A DNA stretch of 16,558 bases, from NCBI GenBank assembly GCA_016936785.1, contig JAFGXE010000080.1:1-16558 (forward strand), given 5' to 3'. Positions within the stretch are counted from its first letter, which is position 1, and each line of letters begins with the position of its first letter. Positions 7,240-13,047 of this stretch are shown here, piece by piece. The stretch comes from Alphaproteobacteria bacterium (GTDB lineage: Bacteria > Pseudomonadota > Alphaproteobacteria > Rs-D84 > NBLK01). Below the pieces are notes generated by a model, which was not told the DNA's origin, did not search any database, and saw only the letters and a program-made list of their open reading frames with translations. The position numbers and the translations under genes are program-made.

Positions 7240-7821
7240 CTATTTTTCCTTTTCCCATTCTGATTTGAGTTTAGAGTAGATCATCATATTTTCAAATTGA
7301 TTTCTTGTCTCGGAAAAACTTTTTTCGCGAATGATTCCATCAAGTTCGTATCCACATTTTTGTGCAACTTTGCTTGATCCGATATTGTCTTCGTCAATAA
7401 CAAGTTGAATTCGATTAAGAGCATCGCCTGAAAAAAACTCATTCTCAATCAGTTTGACAGCTTCTTGCATAAAGCCTTTTCCTGTCGCAGATTTTTTGAG
7501 CCAATAGCCAATTTCTCCAGAGCGATCTTTTTCTGACAATCTAAAGATTCCAACATTGCCTAAATATTCCTTTTTAAAGAAAATTGCAAAATCTAGCTTT
7601 GTTCCTGCTTCGCGTTTCTTTTTGTTTTCTAAGAGAAATAAAAATGAATCTTCAGGGCTTTTTGTGCGTTCTTTTGACGCCCATCCAAGCCATGGAAGAA
7701 GATGCTCTCGGTTTTCTTTTACCACATCAAATATCATCTGTGCATTTTCAAATGTTGGTTCAAGGACTCGGAGTTCAATCCATTCGCCTTTTAAAACTGT
7801 TTTAAATTCTTTCATTGGCAT
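7240..7821 (-). CDS. GNAT family N-acetyltransferase, RimJ/RimL type
   Basis: This 193-residue protein transfers an acetyl group from acetyl-CoA to an amine. The RimJ/RimL subgroup acts on protein N-termini, but the substrate here is unknown. Visible features are the start of the fold at about 13-20 (EWIELRVLEP), HLLPWLGW near 40-47, the core strand YLGNVGIFRL, and GEIGYWLKKSATGKGFMQEAV (motif A, the acetyl-CoA pyrophosphate-binding loop). INRIQL-like LNRIQLVIDEDNIGSSKVAQKCGYELDG follows (motif B). ATG 7821 has AAAGGA 6-7 bases upstream. ATG 7815 (MKEFKTV) overlaps the NUDIX stop as ATGA and is a plausible alternative start. The gene is translationally coupled to the NUDIX gene. Together they interrupt the usual rplT-pheS neighbourhood. 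Confidence 0.9.
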   Translation of the reverse strand: MPMKEFKTVLKGEWIELRVLEPTFENAQMIFDVVKENREHLLPWLGWASKERTKSPEDSFLFLLENKKKREAGTKLDFAIFFKKEYLGNVGIFRLSEKDRSGEIGYWLKKSATGKGFMQEAVKLIENEFFSGDALNRIQLVIDEDNIGSSKVAQKCGYELDGIIREKSFSETRNQFENMMIYSKLKSEWEKEK

Positions 7822-8300
7822 TTTACATCCTTTCTCACTTTATTGAGTTTTTCAACAAGAAGTGGGGCATAGTCAAAGTTCTTCCGTTTGTTCATTTTTA
7901 AAAAATCTTCAAGAGAACAGACGCCTCGTTCTTCGTCTTCATCTTCTACGCGTTCCCATTTATCAAGAACTTTATCCGCTTGAGCAGTATAAAGAACAAG
8001 ATAAGCCTTATTCCCTGTTGGATATTCATAGAGAATAGACATTAGGTAGTGAAGGCTTTCTGGACAAACTGAGACACCGATTTCTTCCATCACTTCGCGT
8101 TGAAAAGTTTCTTCTATTGTTTCGTTCTCTTCACAGCATCCACCAGGCAAGTCAACTTTTCCTTCGCAGGAGGTGTAAAAAATATTTCCTTTTTTATCAA
8201 ATATAATTCCCCAAGCCCCTGCAAGGGGGTAATCCTCTCCATAAGTTTCAAGTGGCGTATATTTGCGTCCTTCTTTTTCGTATGTTTGCTCGAAAACCAT
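7812..8300 (-). CDS. NUDIX hydrolase
   Basis: This 162-residue protein hydrolyses nucleoside diphosphates linked to another moiety; the particular substrate cannot be told from sequence. The Nudix box is complete: G54-x5-E60-x7-R68-E69-V-M-E72-E73-I-G75-V76 matches GX5EX7REUXEEXGU, with all metal-binding glutamates present. The N-terminal part (ETYGEDYPLAGAWGIIFD, then GKVDLPGG at 47-54) fits the canonical fold. The ribosome binding site is weak (AAAGAAAAG). It is the first gene after the rplT terminator, so it should have its own promoter and would lead a NUDIX-GNAT-pheS-pheT-hypothetical transcript. No clear promoter was identified in the 70 bases upstream. Confidence 0.93.
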   Translation of the reverse strand: MVFEQTYEKEGRKYTPLETYGEDYPLAGAWGIIFDKKGNIFYTSCEGKVDLPGGCCEENETIEETFQREVMEEIGVSVCPESLHYLMSILYEYPTGNKAYLVLYTAQADKVLDKWERVEDEDEERGVCSLEDFLKMNKRKNFDYAPLLVEKLNKVRKDVKCQ

Positions 8301-8370
8301 TTCTTTTCTTTCTTTTTAATTTCTGGATTGCCATACTTTGCTTGCAATAACAATAGATCTATTCCATTTA

Positions 8371-8404
8371 TGCAAAAAAGGTCGTCCTTGTTGGGGCGAC
8401 CTTT
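8371..8404 (-). terminator. intrinsic terminator of rpmI-rplT
   Basis: On the minus strand, AAAGGTCG / CGACCTTT (8404-8397 with 8384-8377) forms an 8-bp stem, extended by three inner pairs around a six-base loop. A run of T residues follows (A residues at 8374-8379 of the plus strand). It lies 23 bases after the rplT stop and separates the ribosomal genes from the NUDIX gene. Confidence 0.9.
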
Positions 8405-8427
8405 ATGTTTTATGTGAGATTCTTAAT

Positions 8428-8805
8428 CTATGCAGTCGCCTTGGATGCTTTGTTCATAAAGCTTTTTGCTTGTTCTGCAATTTTTCCAAATTCTGTTGGA
8501 TTATGAATAGCAAGGTCCGAAAGAACTTTACGATCAAGTTCAATGTTTGCTTTCTTTAATCCACCCATCATTTGAGAGTATGTCATTCCGTGAAGGCGTG
8601 CGCCTGCGTTAATACGCGTAATCCAAAGGCGACGGAAGTCACGCTTTTTATTACGACGATCGCGGTATGCATATTGAAGTGCGCGTTCAACGCGTTCAAC
8701 TGCAATGCGGTAGCAACTTTTTGCGCGGCCTCTAAAGCCTTTTGCCATTTTGATGATTTTTCTGTGACGTGCGTGTGTGGTTGTTCCACGTTTGATATGT
8801 GCCAT
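8428..8805 (-). CDS. rplT: 50S ribosomal protein L20
   Basis: L20 is an early-assembly protein of the large subunit that binds 23S rRNA. In several bacteria it represses its own operon. The 125 residues include the basic N-terminal extension (HARHRKIIKMAKGFRGRAKSC, about residues 12-32) and the signature RDRRNKKRDFRRLWITRINAGAR (about 49-71). The C-terminal globular domain follows (LDRKVLSDLAIHNPTEF). AGGGAGT precedes the ATG by about 6 bases. It starts 10 bases after the rpmI stop, so the two are one transcript, ended by the terminator at 8371-8404. Confidence 0.98.
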   Translation of the reverse strand: MAHIKRGTTTHARHRKIIKMAKGFRGRAKSCYRIAVERVERALQYAYRDRRNKKRDFRRLWITRINAGARLHGMTYSQMMGGLKKANIELDRKVLSDLAIHNPTEFGKIAEQAKSFMNKASKATA

Positions 8806-8815
8806 TATTTACTCC

Positions 8816-9046
8816 CTAAGCTTTCTTTTTCTTACCCAAACCATAAGGCATGAGACGACGAATCATCTTGACGAAGCATGGTTTCATTTCGTGCATGCGA
8901 CGGCTTGCTCGGTTTGCGCGCTTTGACTTAGTTGTTTTGAAATGGCCTTTGTTTGAACGTGTTGCCATCACTTTGCCTGTTCCTGTGAACTTGATACGTC
9001 CACTTTTTAGAATAGACTTGGTCTTCATTTTTACTTTTTTGGGCAT
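8816..9046 (-). CDS. rpmI: 50S ribosomal protein L35
   Basis: L35 is a small basic large-subunit protein. The 76 residues show MKTKS at 7-11, the family core RIKFTGTGKVM (about 17-27), HFKTTKSKRANRASR and the C-terminal RRLMPYGLGKKKKA. They are slightly longer than the usual 65 or so, mostly through the N-terminal MPKKVK and the basic tail. AAGGAG lies about 6 bases before the ATG. infC, which precedes rpmI in many bacteria, is absent. Instead the upstream region carries a promoter and a divergent small transcription unit. Confidence 0.96.
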   Translation of the reverse strand: MPKKVKMKTKSILKSGRIKFTGTGKVMATRSNKGHFKTTKSKRANRASRRMHEMKPCFVKMIRRLMPYGLGKKKKA

Positions 9047-9114
9047 TTCTATCTCCTTGATTTAAGGGTGAAAAAGCTCTATCAGGCATCCCAACCGCCC
9101 ATATAGCATCGCTC

Positions 9115-9143
9115 AGTTTAAATAAATTAAGAAAAAAAAGCAA
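9115..9143 (-). promoter_or_regulatory. probable promoter of rpmI-rplT
   Basis: On the minus strand, TTGCTT (9143-9138) and TAAACT (9120-9115) are 17 bases apart, which would give a leader of about 60 bases before rpmI. The match to consensus is moderate. The leader contains GATGCTATATGGGCGG and a later GGATGCC but no obvious intrinsic attenuator. L20-mediated feedback is known for this operon in other bacteria; its site cannot be recognised here. Confidence 0.5.
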
Positions 9144-9173
9144 CATTTTTGTTTTTTTTTTGCATCTTCTCTC

Positions 9174-9202
9174 TTGATAGGGATCTATTTTTACAGTATC
9201 AT
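9174..9202 (+). promoter_or_regulatory. sigma70-type promoter of the 20-codon gene
   Basis: TTGATA (9174-9179) and TATCAT (9197-9202) are separated by exactly 17 bases. Transcription should start near 9209. The resulting leader of about 40 bases contains a hairpin (TTCCA/TGGAA, 9214-9226) and then the ribosome binding site at 9235-9241. It is divergent from the rpmI promoter. Confidence 0.7.
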
Positions 9203-9247
9203 TTCTTTATATCTTCCATTGTGGAATGATAGTTAAAGGAGATAGAT

Positions 9248-9310
9248 ATGGCAACAAAACCTGCTAAAAAACCTGCAGCAACGCCAACATCAAAACCAAA
9301 AAAGAAATAG
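9248..9310 (+). CDS. 20-residue lysine/proline/alanine-rich small protein
   Basis: The predicted peptide is MATKPAKKPAATPTSKPKKK, with 7 lysines, 5 prolines and no acidic residue. A strong ribosome binding site, AAAGGAG (9235-9241), ends 6 bases before the ATG. A near-consensus promoter (9174-9202) precedes it and a strong intrinsic terminator (9331-9359) follows, giving a complete transcription unit of about 150 bases. The composition resembles the PAKK-type tails of histone H1-like and HU-like DNA-binding proteins, so nucleic-acid binding is a reasonable guess but not shown. Alternatively, the transcript may act mainly as a small RNA. It lies between divergent rpmI and convergent smpB. The signals, not homology, support this call. 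Confidence 0.65.
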   Translation: MATKPAKKPAATPTSKPKKK

Positions 9311-9330
9311 TTTTTGGATTGTGTTGAAAG

Positions 9331-9359
9331 ATACCTTAGAGAAATCTAAGGTATTTTTT
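9331..9359 (+). terminator. intrinsic terminator of the small gene, abutting smpB
   Basis: A perfect 10-bp stem ATACCTTAGA / TCTAAGGTAT (9331-9340 with 9345-9354) with a GAAA tetraloop runs straight into six T residues. The smpB stop codon (9358-9360) overlaps its T-run, so the hairpin could also slow the convergent smpB transcript. On the minus strand it is followed only by CTTTC. Confidence 0.92.
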
Positions 9360-9843
9360 ATTTTAGCTTATTCAGCCGTGCTTTTTGTTTATTCCAATCC
9401 CGTTGTTTGATTGTTTCGCGTTTGTCATATTTCTTTTTTCCAATGGCAATTGCGACAAGAACTTTTGCGCGTCCGCGTTTGTTAAAGTAAACTTTAAGTG
9501 GGATGAGGGTTTTCCCTCCTGTGTTGGCAATACCGGCGAGTTGATGAACTTGCTTTTTATGGAGAAGTAATTTTCGAGGGCGATATTCGTCTAGTTTTTC
9601 AAACCCGCCCAGGTTATAAGCTGGAATATGTGCACCAGTCAGAAGCATTTCCCCATTCTTTTCTTTAATATAGGCTTCTTTAAGGCTAATTCGTCCAAGA
9701 CGGAGGGATTTTACTTCTGCACCAACAAGCACAAGGCCTGCCTCTATTGTTTCTTCAATAAAGTAGTCGAACCGTGCTTTGCGGTTTTGTGCGACATCTC
9801 CGTGAGAGATGAAATGAAGAGGCGTTTCTTTTTTCTTGGTCAT
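9358..9843 (-). CDS. smpB: SsrA-binding protein SmpB
   Basis: SmpB binds tmRNA and delivers it to stalled ribosomes for trans-translation. From ATG 9843 (MTKKKETPLHF) the protein is 161 residues, the usual size. Conserved parts are NRKARFDYFIEETIEAGLVLVGAEVKSLR (about 20-48), the SLKEAYI strand and GAHIPAY. The C-terminal GKKKYDKRETIKQRDW tail (about 135-150) enters the mRNA channel. A longer reading from a TTG at 9882 is unlikely, because that TTG is the -35 box of the promoter. There is no ribosome binding site before ATG 9843, and the promoter -10 box ends 9 bases from it. The mRNA is therefore probably leaderless or nearly so. Confidence 0.95.
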   Translation of the reverse strand: MTKKKETPLHFISHGDVAQNRKARFDYFIEETIEAGLVLVGAEVKSLRLGRISLKEAYIKEKNGEMLLTGAHIPAYNLGGFEKLDEYRPRKLLLHKKQVHQLAGIANTGGKTLIPLKVYFNKRGRAKVLVAIAIGKKKYDKRETIKQRDWNKQKARLNKLK

Positions 9844-9852
9844 GATTTTGAG

Positions 9853-9882
9853 AGTATAGGAAAACTTGTTTCTAAAAGTCAA
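9853..9882 (-). promoter_or_regulatory. sigma70-type promoter of smpB, placed for a near-leaderless mRNA
   Basis: On the minus strand, TTGACT (9882-9877) and TATACT (9858-9853) are 18 bases apart. Only 9 bases (9852-9844) separate the -10 box from the smpB ATG. A start 6-7 bases downstream of the -10 box would leave a leader of about 2-3 bases. Confidence 0.7.
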
Positions 9883-9923
9883 AATTTCATTTGTTCATTT
9901 CTCTTTATTTTTAGAAAAAGCTT

Positions 9924-9932
9924 TGTTATGCT
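9924..9932 (+). promoter_or_regulatory. possible extended -10 promoter of tolQ
   Basis: TGTTATGCT (9924-9932) matches an extended -10 element (TGn followed by TATGCT). The -35 region at the right distance (9904-9909, TTTATT) is poor, as often seen with extended -10 promoters. It lies 30 bases before the tolQ ATG. Confidence 0.4.
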
Positions 9933-9962
9933 ACTCGCTTGAATCAAATTTAAAGGAAGTCC

Positions 9963-10649
9963 ATGTCTAATTTTTCATTTATCTACCTGCTTTTTCAGTC
10001 GGGGTGGTTTATCCAACTTCTCTCTTTTATGTTGATTGCTGTTTCAGTGTATTCATGGGCGATTATCTTTGAAAAGTGGAAAACATACAGGCTCGTTCAA
10101 GAAAACATGAATGCGTTTGAAAAGGACTTTTTTTCTCATGATAAAAAATTGGATAGTCTTTTTGCAACGTATCAAGCAAAGCCACAACAGTCGCCACTTG
10201 CGCGTATATTTTTGACAGCAATGGGAGAAATTAAAAAAACAAATCCTGGGAAGAAGATGAATCTTTCTCATTTAAGAGGGCGTTTGGAAAAAATGATGCT
10301 TTCTTCAATTGAAACAGAAGTTAGTTATTTACAGAATAATATTTCTGTTCTTTCTGTCGCTTCTTCTACAGCACCTTTTATTGGGCTTTTTGGAACAGTT
10401 TGGGGAATTATGCAAAGTTTTTCTGCAATCGGAAGTGCGGGAAATGCGAATCTTTCTGTGCTTGCTCCTGGAATTGCAACCGCTCTTTCAACAACGGCGC
10501 TGGGTTTGATCGTCGCTATTCCTGCTGCAGTGGGATCGCATTACTTTTCGCGACGTCTTAGTCAGATTGAAAATAAAATGCTGGCATTCTCTGTTGAGCT
10601 GGAAGGTGTTATTTCACGGAACTTAGAGGCAGATGGTCATGTTGCGTAA
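9963..10649 (+). CDS. tolQ: Tol-Pal system inner-membrane protein TolQ
   Basis: TolQ is an inner-membrane subunit of the proton-driven TolQR motor, which energises TolA for outer-membrane constriction at division. The protein has 228 residues. A first transmembrane segment lies at about 15-35 and a cytoplasmic loop at about 36-125. A second segment (about 127-150) contains the family signature TAPFIGLFGTVWGIMQSF, and the third (about 168-192) contains GIATALSTTALGLIVAIPA. MotA/ExbB homologues share this architecture; pairing with tolR and a tolA-type gene favours TolQ over ExbB. AAAGGAAG precedes the ATG by 4 bases. It overlaps tolR. Confidence 0.94.
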   Translation: MSNFSFIYLLFQSGWFIQLLSFMLIAVSVYSWAIIFEKWKTYRLVQENMNAFEKDFFSHDKKLDSLFATYQAKPQQSPLARIFLTAMGEIKKTNPGKKMNLSHLRGRLEKMMLSSIETEVSYLQNNISVLSVASSTAPFIGLFGTVWGIMQSFSAIGSAGNANLSVLAPGIATALSTTALGLIVAIPAAVGSHYFSRRLSQIENKMLAFSVELEGVISRNLEADGHVA

Positions 10650-11058
10650 AGTTCTTGAGCGTCGTCTTGCGCGTCGACATGAGTCTATTCTTTTGAATTT
10701 GACTCCGATGATTGATGTGATGACAGTCCTCCTTGCTGTATTTATGGTGACAGCACCCTTGCTGACTTCTGGTCTTGATATGAAGTTGCCGGATGGCGGG
10801 CAGTCTGTGCTTTCAGGGAATGATCGTGTTGTGATTTCCGTTAATCAGGAGGGGCAAATTTATGTTGCTCAACGACATCTTGCTTTAAGACATATGCTTG
10901 TGAAAGTTAAAAGTCTTGCTCAAAACAATCCAAAAGCACAAATTGTGATTCGTGCAGACGATAAAACAAGTTATGGTAAAGTTATTCGTGTGATGGGAAT
11001 TTTGAGAGATGCTGGATTTAAAAATGTGGGACTTCAAACCGCATCTCCACGGAGTTAA
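10633..11058 (+). CDS. tolR: Tol-Pal system protein TolR
   Basis: TolR is the partner of TolQ in the proton-driven motor. The 141 residues comprise a short basic cytoplasmic N-terminus and a single transmembrane helix (about 24-46). The helix begins LTPMIDVMTVLLAVFMVTAPLLT and carries the essential proton-path aspartate at D28. A periplasmic domain follows (about 50-135) with DGGQSV and VIRADDKTSYGKVIRVMGIL. It overlaps the end of tolQ by 17 bases, indicating translational coupling. An ATG at 10639 is the alternative start; AGAGG at 10625-10629 is better spaced for that one, which would remove two residues. Confidence 0.94.
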   Translation: MVMLRKVLERRLARRHESILLNLTPMIDVMTVLLAVFMVTAPLLTSGLDMKLPDGGQSVLSGNDRVVISVNQEGQIYVAQRHLALRHMLVKVKSLAQNNPKAQIVIRADDKTSYGKVIRVMGILRDAGFKNVGLQTASPRS

Positions 11059-11061
11059 TTG

Positions 11062-11784
11062 ATGACAAGTCGGTTCTCTTTTCTTTATGGTTTTTCTCCG
11101 TCTATTATGCTTCATGTATTTTTCTTTATGTTGTTTTTCTTAGGAGGATTATCTGAGGTGAAAAAAATGAAAAATCGCGTGGAGGATATGCCTGTTATTC
11201 AAGTTGATCTTTCTCGTGTAAAGATTGAAAAAGTTTCCATGTTGCCGGACATGGAAGAAACAAAACGAGAAAAGACAGAAGCTCCTGTAGAAAAAAAGTC
11301 TGAGCCTGTTAAAAAACAGGAAGAGCCTAAACTTGAACAAAAAAAAGAAAAAGTTGTTCCCAAAGAACCAATCAAACCTGTGGAGAAAAAACCAGATGTT
11401 GCGCGACCAAAAGTTTCTCAGAAAATTGAAAATGGCGATCATCATCAAGAAACAGTCAAGACAACAACTGAACTACATGATATGTCTTTGTCTGCAAAAG
11501 ATGCTTTGCGGGTGCGCATAAGGCAGTGTTGGAATATTGATCCGACTCGTCCTTATCCACCGAATTTAACTTTTCAAATTACAGCGTATTTAACGCAGGA
11601 TGGCAATGTTTTTCGGACTCAGGCACATACTGTTGCAAATGATTCTTTAATGGCGTATTTAAATTCAAGTGCGATCCGTGCGATTCAGATGTGTGCGCCG
11701 TATGATTTTCTTCCAGTTGATCAATATGAACAATGGAAAGAGATTGAAATTACTTTTGATCCCGCATCTAAGCAAATAAAATAA
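11062..11784 (+). CDS. tolA: TolA-like energy-transducing protein
   Basis: This TolA/TonB-type protein links the TolQR motor to the outer membrane. The ATG at 11062 has GGAG 7 bases upstream, better than the TTG immediately before it. The 240 residues comprise an N-terminal transmembrane helix (about 13-30), a long Lys/Glu/Pro-rich periplasmic spacer (about 62-125) and a C-terminal domain (about 143-235). The C-terminal domain starts KDALRVRIRQCWNIDPTRPYPP, typical of alphaproteobacterial TolA. Cysteines C156 and C211 may form a disulfide. It starts 3 bases after tolR. TolB and pal, which usually follow, are not here; era is next. The spacer is short compared with E. coli TolA (421 residues). 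Confidence 0.88.
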   Translation: MTSRFSFLYGFSPSIMLHVFFFMLFFLGGLSEVKKMKNRVEDMPVIQVDLSRVKIEKVSMLPDMEETKREKTEAPVEKKSEPVKKQEEPKLEQKKEKVVPKEPIKPVEKKPDVARPKVSQKIENGDHHQETVKTTTELHDMSLSAKDALRVRIRQCWNIDPTRPYPPNLTFQITAYLTQDGNVFRTQAHTVANDSLMAYLNSSAIRAIQMCAPYDFLPVDQYEQWKEIEITFDPASKQIK

Positions 11785-11800
11785 ATATATTAGGAATAAA

Positions 11801-12673
11801 ATGATTCAAAAAAAGAGAACAGGTTTCGTGGCGGTAATTGGGCCAACAAATGCTGGAAAATCGACACTCGTTAATGCTCTTGTTGGGCACAAAGTCTCAA
11901 TTATTTCGCGTAAAGTTCAGACAACACGTTTTAATATTCGTGGCATCCTGACAACAGATGAGGCACAAATTGTTTTTGTCGATACACCTGGGATTTTTTC
12001 CCCTAAGAACACACGCGATAAAGCGATGGTTCGCCAAGCTTATGGCGTTTTATCTGATGTTGAAGCGGTTTTACTTGTTTTAGATGTTTCGCGTCCTCTG
12101 AAAGATTTCAAGAAAATGTATGGAATTCTTAAAAGCTTGAGTTGTCCTGTTTTCCTTGTGATGAATAAAGTGGATTTAGTTCATCCAAAAGAAAAACTTT
12201 TTACCTTGACGCAAGAGTTATCTCAAAAGATGGCATTTGCAGAAATTTTTATGATTGATTCTCTTCATAAAAAAGGATTAGATCGTATTGTTGAAAAATT
12301 ATCTGACATGCTTCCGTTTGAACCTATGATGTATGATGAAGATCAAAAATCAGACCTTCCTCTTTCTCTCTATGCTTCAGAAATTGTGCGGGAAGAAATT
12401 TATCGCTATCTTCATGAGGAAGTTCCGTATGGTATTCGTGTTAAAACTGAGGAAATCGAAGAAACAGAGCATGAAATGCGGTTTTCCATGGTGATTTATA
12501 TTGCGCGTGATAATTTTAAAAAGATTGTGGTTGGGAATAAAGCGCAACAACTTAAACAAATTGGAGAAAAATCACGGATGCAATTGACGGCAATCTTTAA
12601 AAAAAGAGTGTCTGTCTACCTATTTGTGAAAGCAGATGCAAAACTTTTATCACGACCTGAATTTGAGGCTTGA
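11801..12673 (+). CDS. era: GTPase Era
   Basis: Era is a GTPase that binds the 3' end of 16S rRNA during small-subunit assembly. The 290 residues hold a G domain: G1 GPTNAGKS at 14-21, G3 DTPG at 61-64 and G4 NKVD at 122-125, with TTRFNIRGIL in the switch region. The G5 position (around 152-155, IDSL) departs from the usual SAL. A KH domain follows (about 200-280). Its GxxG loop reads G245-N-K-A248, so the second glycine is replaced by alanine (E. coli has GNKG). AGGA lies 6 bases before the ATG. It follows tolA by 16 bases, so it is probably transcribed with tolQRA. tRNA-Thr follows after 34 bases. Confidence 0.97.
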   Translation: MIQKKRTGFVAVIGPTNAGKSTLVNALVGHKVSIISRKVQTTRFNIRGILTTDEAQIVFVDTPGIFSPKNTRDKAMVRQAYGVLSDVEAVLLVLDVSRPLKDFKKMYGILKSLSCPVFLVMNKVDLVHPKEKLFTLTQELSQKMAFAEIFMIDSLHKKGLDRIVEKLSDMLPFEPMMYDEDQKSDLPLSLYASEIVREEIYRYLHEEVPYGIRVKTEEIEETEHEMRFSMVIYIARDNFKKIVVGNKAQQLKQIGEKSRMQLTAIFKKRVSVYLFVKADAKLLSRPEFEA

Positions 12674-12707
12674 TTTTCGAAAATAGATTTGTATAATTGT
12701 CGCGTGT

Positions 12708-12783
12708 GCCGGCTTAGCTCAGTTGGTAGAGCGACGCACTTGTAATGCGTAGGTCGCGAGTTCGACTCTTGCAGCCGGCACCA
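12708..12783 (+). tRNA. tRNA-Thr, anticodon TGT, CCA encoded
   Basis: The 76-base cloverleaf has acceptor GCCGGCT/AGCCGGC, discriminator A and an encoded CCA at 12781-12783. The D-arm contains AGCTCAGTTGGTAGAGC. The anticodon stem ACGCA/TGCGT encloses loop CTTGTAA with anticodon TGT, reading ACA (and other ACN) threonine codons. The T-arm contains AGTTCGACTCT. It is followed directly by a terminator and then by the repeat-rich accessory block. Confidence 0.97.
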
Positions 12784-12797
12784 TTTTATAAAAATAT

Positions 12798-12821
12798 ATA
12801 CCCCCAGAGGGGTATTTTTTT
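12798..12821 (+). terminator. intrinsic terminator after era / tRNA-Thr
   Basis: ATACCCC / GGGGTAT (12798-12804 with 12809-12815) forms a 7-bp stem with loop CAGA, running into seven T residues. The first repeat copy begins only 2 bases after the T-run. Confidence 0.88.
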
Positions 12822-12822
12822 A

Positions 12823-12942
12823 TGGTTGAAGAGGCTAGACACAATCCGAACAGAATGTTATGAAGATGTTCTAAAAGCTTACCCTCTTATTCAAAATCAA
12901 TACCAAGAACACTTGAGGCATCCCCTCGGCGAAAATAGATGA
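12823..12942 (+). repeat. dispersed coding-like repeat, copy 1 (longest)
   Basis: This is the best-preserved member of a family of at least seven same-orientation copies between 12823 and 16490. In the frame starting TGG at 12823 it reads WLKRLDTIRTECYEDVLKAY, continues with PLIQNQYQEHLRHPLGENR and stops at TGA 12940-12942. The frame is open upstream into tRNA-Thr, but no ribosome binding site and start fit, so it is not called as a gene. I do not recognise the protein. It looks like the C-terminal piece of a coding sequence that has been copied and left to decay. Confidence 0.8.
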
Positions 12943-12945
12943 ATT

Positions 12946-12996
12946 TTGAACAAAGTATTATGAAGACATAATAATTCAATATCCAAGTTAAAAAGA
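12946..12996 (+). repeat. dispersed repeat, degenerate half copy 1b
   Basis: The segment GAACAAAGTATTATGAAGAC and the bases after it match the second half of the repeat (GAACAGAAAGTTATGAAGAC in copy 5). In the shared frame it reads TKYYEDIIIQYPS, then a stop and KD, against TESYEDVLSVYYLVKD in copy 5. It follows copy 1 in tandem and is clearly decayed. Confidence 0.55.
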
Positions 12997-13047
12997 TAGA
13001 TCACCATACTTAAATACAAAAAACAAAAATAGCCTAATTCTTTTTTT

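Noticed and set aside
9050..9125. Leader-peptide attenuator before rpmI (a short frame reading MGGWDA)
   Set aside because: No ribosome binding site and no terminator/antiterminator pair; one Trp codon has no logic for a ribosomal protein operon.
9843..9882. N-terminal extension of SmpB from a TTG start
   Set aside because: The TTG is part of the -35 box TTGACT. The added residues do not resemble SmpB, and the ATG at 9843 gives the normal length.
12745..12942. 65-codon plus-strand frame that begins inside tRNA-Thr and runs through repeat copy 1
   Set aside because: Its ATG lies in the tRNA and the frame crosses the terminator. Only the repeat part shows coding-like conservation, so it is recorded as a repeat rather than a gene.
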